6,224 bases of DNA from an uncultured Clostridia bacterium (GTDB lineage: Bacteria; Bacillota; Clostridia; Oscillospirales; Acutalibacteraceae). A program made the position numbers and the translations under genes. Of the stretch, positions 3,300 to 6,224 are shown one piece after another; the first letter of the stretch is position 1, and every line of letters begins with the position of its first letter. Location: positions 1 to 6,224 of the forward strand of contig CAMCIX010000105.1 of assembly GCA_945875045.1 (NCBI GenBank), read 5' to 3'. The notes beneath the pieces are model-generated. The model did no database searches, was not told the origin of the DNA, and saw only the letters and a list, made by a program, of their open reading frames with translations.

Positions 3300-5930
3300 T
3301 TAGCGCTGTTCGCGGATTGCTGCCTGTGCTGCGGCGAGGCGTGCAATCGGAACGCGGAAGGGTGAGCAGGATACGTAGTCAAGACCGATCTTGTGGCAGA
3401 ACTCAACCGAAACGGGGTCGCCGCCGTGCTCGCCGCAAATGCCGCAGTGCATTTCGGGACGTACCTTCTTACCAAGCGAAACTGCCATCTCCATAAGCTT
3501 GCCTACGCCGTTCTGGTCGAGCTTTGCAAAGGGATCGTTCTCGTAAATCTTGTTGTCGTAGTAAGCGCCGAGGAACTTGCCCGCGTCGTCACGGCTGAAG
3601 CCGAAGGTCATCTGGGTAAGGTCGTTAGTACCGAAGCAGAAGAACTCAGCTTCCTTGGCAATCTCGTCTGCAGTAAGGCAGGCTCTCGGAATTTCCATCA
3701 TAGTGCCTACTTCATACTTAAGCTCTACGCCTGCAGCCGCGATTTCAGCGTCGGCGGTAGCAACAACTATATCCTTAACGAACTTCATTTCCTTAACTTC
3801 GCCCGTAAGCGGAATCATAATCTCGGGAACGATGTTCCAGTCGGGATGATTCTTCTTTACATTGATAGCCGCGCGGATAACCGCAGAGGTCTGCATCTTA
3901 GCGATTTCAGGATAGGTAACCGCAAGACGGCAGCCACGGTGACCCATCATCGGGTTAAACTCGTGAAGACCTGTAATAATATTCTTGATAGCCTCAACCG
4001 ACTTGCCCTGTGCCTTAGCGAGAGCCTCAATGTCGGCTTCCTCTGTAGGAACGAACTCGTGGAGCGGAGGATCAAGGAAACGAATGGTAACCGGGTTACC
4101 CTCAAGCGCCTCGTAAAGCTTTTCAAAGTCGCCCTGCTGATAGGGAAGAATCTTAGCAAGAGCGGCTTCTCTCTCTTCGGCTGTATCGGAGCAGATCATC
4201 TCGCGGAAAGCGGCGATTCTGTCAGCCTCAAAGAACATATGCTCGGTACGGCAGAGACCGATACCCTCAGCACCTAACTCGCGCGCCTTCTTAGCGTCGG
4301 CGGGAGTATCTGCATTGGTGCGAACCTTAAGGGTTCTGAACTCGTCAGCCCAAGCCATAATTCTGCCGAACTCGCCTGCGATTTCAGCGTCAACGGTCGG
4401 GATAACGCCGTCATAGATATTACCGGTTGAACCGTCAATGGAGATATAGTCGCCCTCATGATAGGTCTTGCCTGCGAGAGTGAACTTCTTATTCTCTTCA
4501 TCCATAATGATGTCGCCGCAGCCTGATACGCAGCAGGTACCCATACCGCGGGCAACAACGGCAGCGTGAGAGGTCATACCGCCGCGAACGGTAAGTATAC
4601 CCTGAGAAGCCTTCATACCTGTAATATCTTCAGGAGAGGTCTCAAGACGAACGAGAACTACCTTTTCGCCGCGGGCGTTCCAAGCCTCGGCGTCCTCAGC
4701 AGTAAATACAACCTTACCGCAAGCCGCTCCGGGAGAAGCGCCCAAGCCCTTGCCCGCGGGTGTAGCGGCTTTAAGAGCCTTAGCGTCGAACTGCGGATGG
4801 AGAAGTGTATCAAGGTTACGGGGATCGATCATAGCAACAGCCTGCTTCTTATCGATCATACCCTCGTCAACGAGGTCGCAGGCGATCTTAAGAGCCGCCT
4901 TAGCGGTACGCTTACCGTTACGGGTCTGGAGCATATAGAGCTTGCCCGCCTGAACGGTAAATTCCATATCCTGCATATCACGGTAGTGATCCTCAAGGAT
5001 AGCGCAAACCTCTTTAAACTGCGCGAAAGCCTCGGGGAACTTGTCCGCCATTTCGGCAATCGGCATAGGAGTACGAACGCCTGCAACAACGTCCTCGCCC
5101 TGTGCGTTTGTAAGGAACTCGCCCATAAGTCCGCGCTCACCTGTAGCGGGGTCACGGGTGAAGGCAACGCCAGTACCGCAATCGTCGCCCATATTACCGA
5201 ACGCCATCATCTGTACGTTAACAGCGGTACCCCAAGAATAAGGAATATCGTTGTCGCGGCGGTAAACGTTAGCACGGGGGTTGTCCCAAGAACGGAAAAC
5301 AGCCTCAACAGCGCCCATTAACTGCTCCTTAGGATCGGAGGGGAAGTCCTTGCCGATTTTGTTCTTATATTCAGCCTTAAACTGACCTGCGAGTACCTTA
5401 AGGTCTTCAGCGGTAAGCTCAATGTCCTGAGTAACGCCTTTTTCAGCCTTCATTTCGTCGATGAGCTGTTCAAAATACTTCTTGCCGACCTCCATAACAA
5501 CGTCGGAATACATCTGAATAAATCTTCTGTAGCAGTCCCAAGCCCAGCGGGGGTTGCCTGATTTAGCGGACATAACCTCAACAACCTCTTCGTTAAGACC
5601 GAGGTTAAGAATGGTGTCCATCATACCCGGCATTGAAGCGCGCGCACCCGAACGAACCGAAACAAGAAGGGGATTTTCCTTATCGCCGAATTTCATACCG
5701 GTGATGCCTTCCATTTTGTCGATGTACTCCATAATCTGTGCCTGGATTTCATCGTTAATTTTTCTGCCGTCCTCGTAATACTGTGTGCAGGCTTCGGTGG
5801 TTACGGTGAAGCCCTGCGGAACGGGAAGACCGATGTTGGTCATTTCCGCGAGGTTAGCACCCTTACCGCCTAAAAGCTCGCGCATGTTTGCGTTGCCTTC
5901 GCTGAAAAGGTAGACGTACTTGTGACTCAT
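3300..5930 (-). CDS. ppdK: Pyruvate, phosphate dikinase
   Basis: This 876-aa cytosolic enzyme interconverts pyruvate, ATP and phosphate with phosphoenolpyruvate, AMP and diphosphate. In anaerobic Clostridia it serves glycolysis or PEP supply. The N-terminal ATP-grasp part (about 1-340) has GGKGANLAEM (21-30), SVRSGARASMPG (91-102), Glu323, Gln335 and Arg337. The phosphohistidine domain (about 390-510) has GGMTSHAAVVARG with the catalytic His455. The C-terminal PEP/pyruvate barrel (about 520-876) has Arg561 (LCRTEH), Arg617, Glu746 (GTMMEIPRA), Asn769 and Cys829 in HCGICGEHGGDP. These positions agree to within one or two with the Clostridium symbiosum enzyme (874 aa), so the gene is full length and probably active. 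AGGAGG (5946-5941) lies 10 nt before the ATG. Thr453, two residues before His455, is the site used by regulatory kinases in related enzymes. Confidence 0.98.
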   Translation of the reverse strand: MSHKYVYLFSEGNANMRELLGGKGANLAEMTNIGLPVPQGFTVTTEACTQYYEDGRKINDEIQAQIMEYIDKMEGITGMKFGDKENPLLVSVRSGARASMPGMMDTILNLGLNEEVVEVMSAKSGNPRWAWDCYRRFIQMYSDVVMEVGKKYFEQLIDEMKAEKGVTQDIELTAEDLKVLAGQFKAEYKNKIGKDFPSDPKEQLMGAVEAVFRSWDNPRANVYRRDNDIPYSWGTAVNVQMMAFGNMGDDCGTGVAFTRDPATGERGLMGEFLTNAQGEDVVAGVRTPMPIAEMADKFPEAFAQFKEVCAILEDHYRDMQDMEFTVQAGKLYMLQTRNGKRTAKAALKIACDLVDEGMIDKKQAVAMIDPRNLDTLLHPQFDAKALKAATPAGKGLGASPGAACGKVVFTAEDAEAWNARGEKVVLVRLETSPEDITGMKASQGILTVRGGMTSHAAVVARGMGTCCVSGCGDIIMDEENKKFTLAGKTYHEGDYISIDGSTGNIYDGVIPTVDAEIAGEFGRIMAWADEFRTLKVRTNADTPADAKKARELGAEGIGLCRTEHMFFEADRIAAFREMICSDTAEEREAALAKILPYQQGDFEKLYEALEGNPVTIRFLDPPLHEFVPTEEADIEALAKAQGKSVEAIKNIITGLHEFNPMMGHRGCRLAVTYPEIAKMQTSAVIRAAINVKKNHPDWNIVPEIMIPLTGEVKEMKFVKDIVVATADAEIAAAGVELKYEVGTMMEIPRACLTADEIAKEAEFFCFGTNDLTQMTFGFSRDDAGKFLGAYYDNKIYENDPFAKLDQNGVGKLMEMAVSLGKKVRPEMHCGICGEHGGDPVSVEFCHKIGLDYVSCSPFRVPIARLAAAQAAIREQR

Positions 5931-5956
5931 TGAGAATCAACCTCCTAATTTTTTTA

Positions 5957-6002
5957 TGGATATTATCCAATGTTAACTATTTAAGACGTTACATTGCGTA
6001 AC
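5957..6002. promoter_or_regulatory. Two small dyads in the ppdK 5' untranslated region
   Basis: TGGATA/TATCCA (5957-5969, 1-nt centre) and GTTAC/GTAAC (5988-6002, 5-nt centre) lie between the probable transcription start and the ppdK ribosome site. They could be operators or small leader hairpins. Their arms are short, and no known regulator site was recognised. Confidence 0.3.
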
Positions 6003-6012
6003 TATCCAATTC

Positions 6013-6021
6013 ATTATAACA
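6013..6021 (-). promoter_or_regulatory. Extended -10 promoter of ppdK
   Basis: The minus strand carries a perfect TATAAT (6018-6013) preceded by TGT, giving the TGnTATAAT extended -10 form, which compensates for the lack of a clear -35 box. Upstream is very AT-rich with A and T tracts. Transcription would start about 75 nt before the ppdK start codon. Confidence 0.65.
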
Positions 6022-6137
6022 ATTTTTTATAGAAAAATAAAGGATTTTTTTCAAAAAATACATTATTTTTTTTAATTCTAATATTCGGCGTAAAATTAAA
6101 TAAATTTTCACTTAATATTTATATAGAATAACGGTTT

Positions 6138-6224
6138 TCAGGCAAATTCCGGGATGATTTTTATTTCGGAGTCGGCGGTGACCGAAAGCCCCTTTAAATT
6201 TCCCTCGCCGCTTTCGACTATTAT
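6138..6224 (-). CDS. C-terminal end of an unidentified protein (partial)
   Basis: A frame open from the right edge ends at TGA (6140-6138) and encodes 28 residues, ending SEIKIIPEFA. The residues look like ordinary protein, alternating polar and hydrophobic as in beta strands. GC content is clearly higher here than in the AT-rich spacer that follows the stop codon, which supports coding. It is too short to identify. On the plus strand a frame from ATG at 6154 is also open to the edge, but it has no ribosome site. No terminator is evident between this stop and the ppdK promoter. Confidence 0.45.
   Translation of the reverse strand: MIVESGEGNLKGLSVTADSEIKIIPEFA

Noticed and set aside
3393..4277. 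Plus-strand open frame of 294 aa opposite ppdK
   Set aside because: It lies fully inside the conserved ppdK coding sequence on the other strand, has no family resemblance, and reflects the codon bias of ppdK.
4566..5321. Plus-strand open frame of 251 aa opposite ppdK
   Set aside because: Same situation: an antisense frame within the catalytic parts of ppdK, with no recognisable domain.

Overview
The window looks like a piece of a Clostridia-type (Bacillota) genome, probably a gut or rumen anaerobe. It appears to join a stable chromosomal locus to one end of an integrated conjugative-type mobile element. The evidence is a typical bacterial pyruvate, phosphate dikinase (ppdK) beside a SpoVG/ParA/ParB/small-membrane-protein backbone known from clostridial integrative conjugative elements (ICEs). 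Strong AGGAGG-type ribosome sites and intrinsic terminators fit the same group. Every supported gene lies on the minus strand, so the text reads from right to left.

Right part (about 3198-6224), chromosomal: the last 28 codons of an unidentified gene (6138-6224), an AT-rich promoter region with an extended -10 box (6013-6021), the complete 876-aa ppdK (3300-5930), and a strong intrinsic terminator (3198-3237).

Middle part (about 2493-3197), about 700 bp without a confident protein gene, but highly structured. It holds an 11-bp perfect inverted repeat (3107-3137), a second strong minus-strand terminator (2962-2997), and an array of A7/T7 tracts. Next comes a roughly 400-nt stretch (2536-2932) whose minus-strand RNA could form several hairpins, an 8-bp closing stem, a pseudoknot-like arrangement, and a 15-bp hairpin that competes with the closing stem. 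A 38-codon leader-like ORF sits at its 5' side. This structured leader upstream of parA is the best candidate for an undescribed element. The element/chromosome junction probably lies between the two terminators.

Left part (1-2492), mobile-element backbone: parA (2492-1668) and parB (1714-776) overlap by 47 bp. They are followed by spoVG (666-385) and then two tandem copies of a small single-helix membrane protein resembling DUF6133. The second copy runs off the left edge. parB carries a near-perfect 29-bp palindrome in the stretch coding for its interdomain linker, a good candidate for the parS centromere of this element.

Together, ParA and ParB probably stabilise the element when it is excised and circular or plasmid-like. 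SpoVG probably acts as a nucleic-acid-binding regulator. The small membrane proteins may belong to the transfer machinery that would continue to the left. No integrase, relaxase, att repeat pair or cargo gene is inside the window, so the ICE assignment rests on gene content and order.
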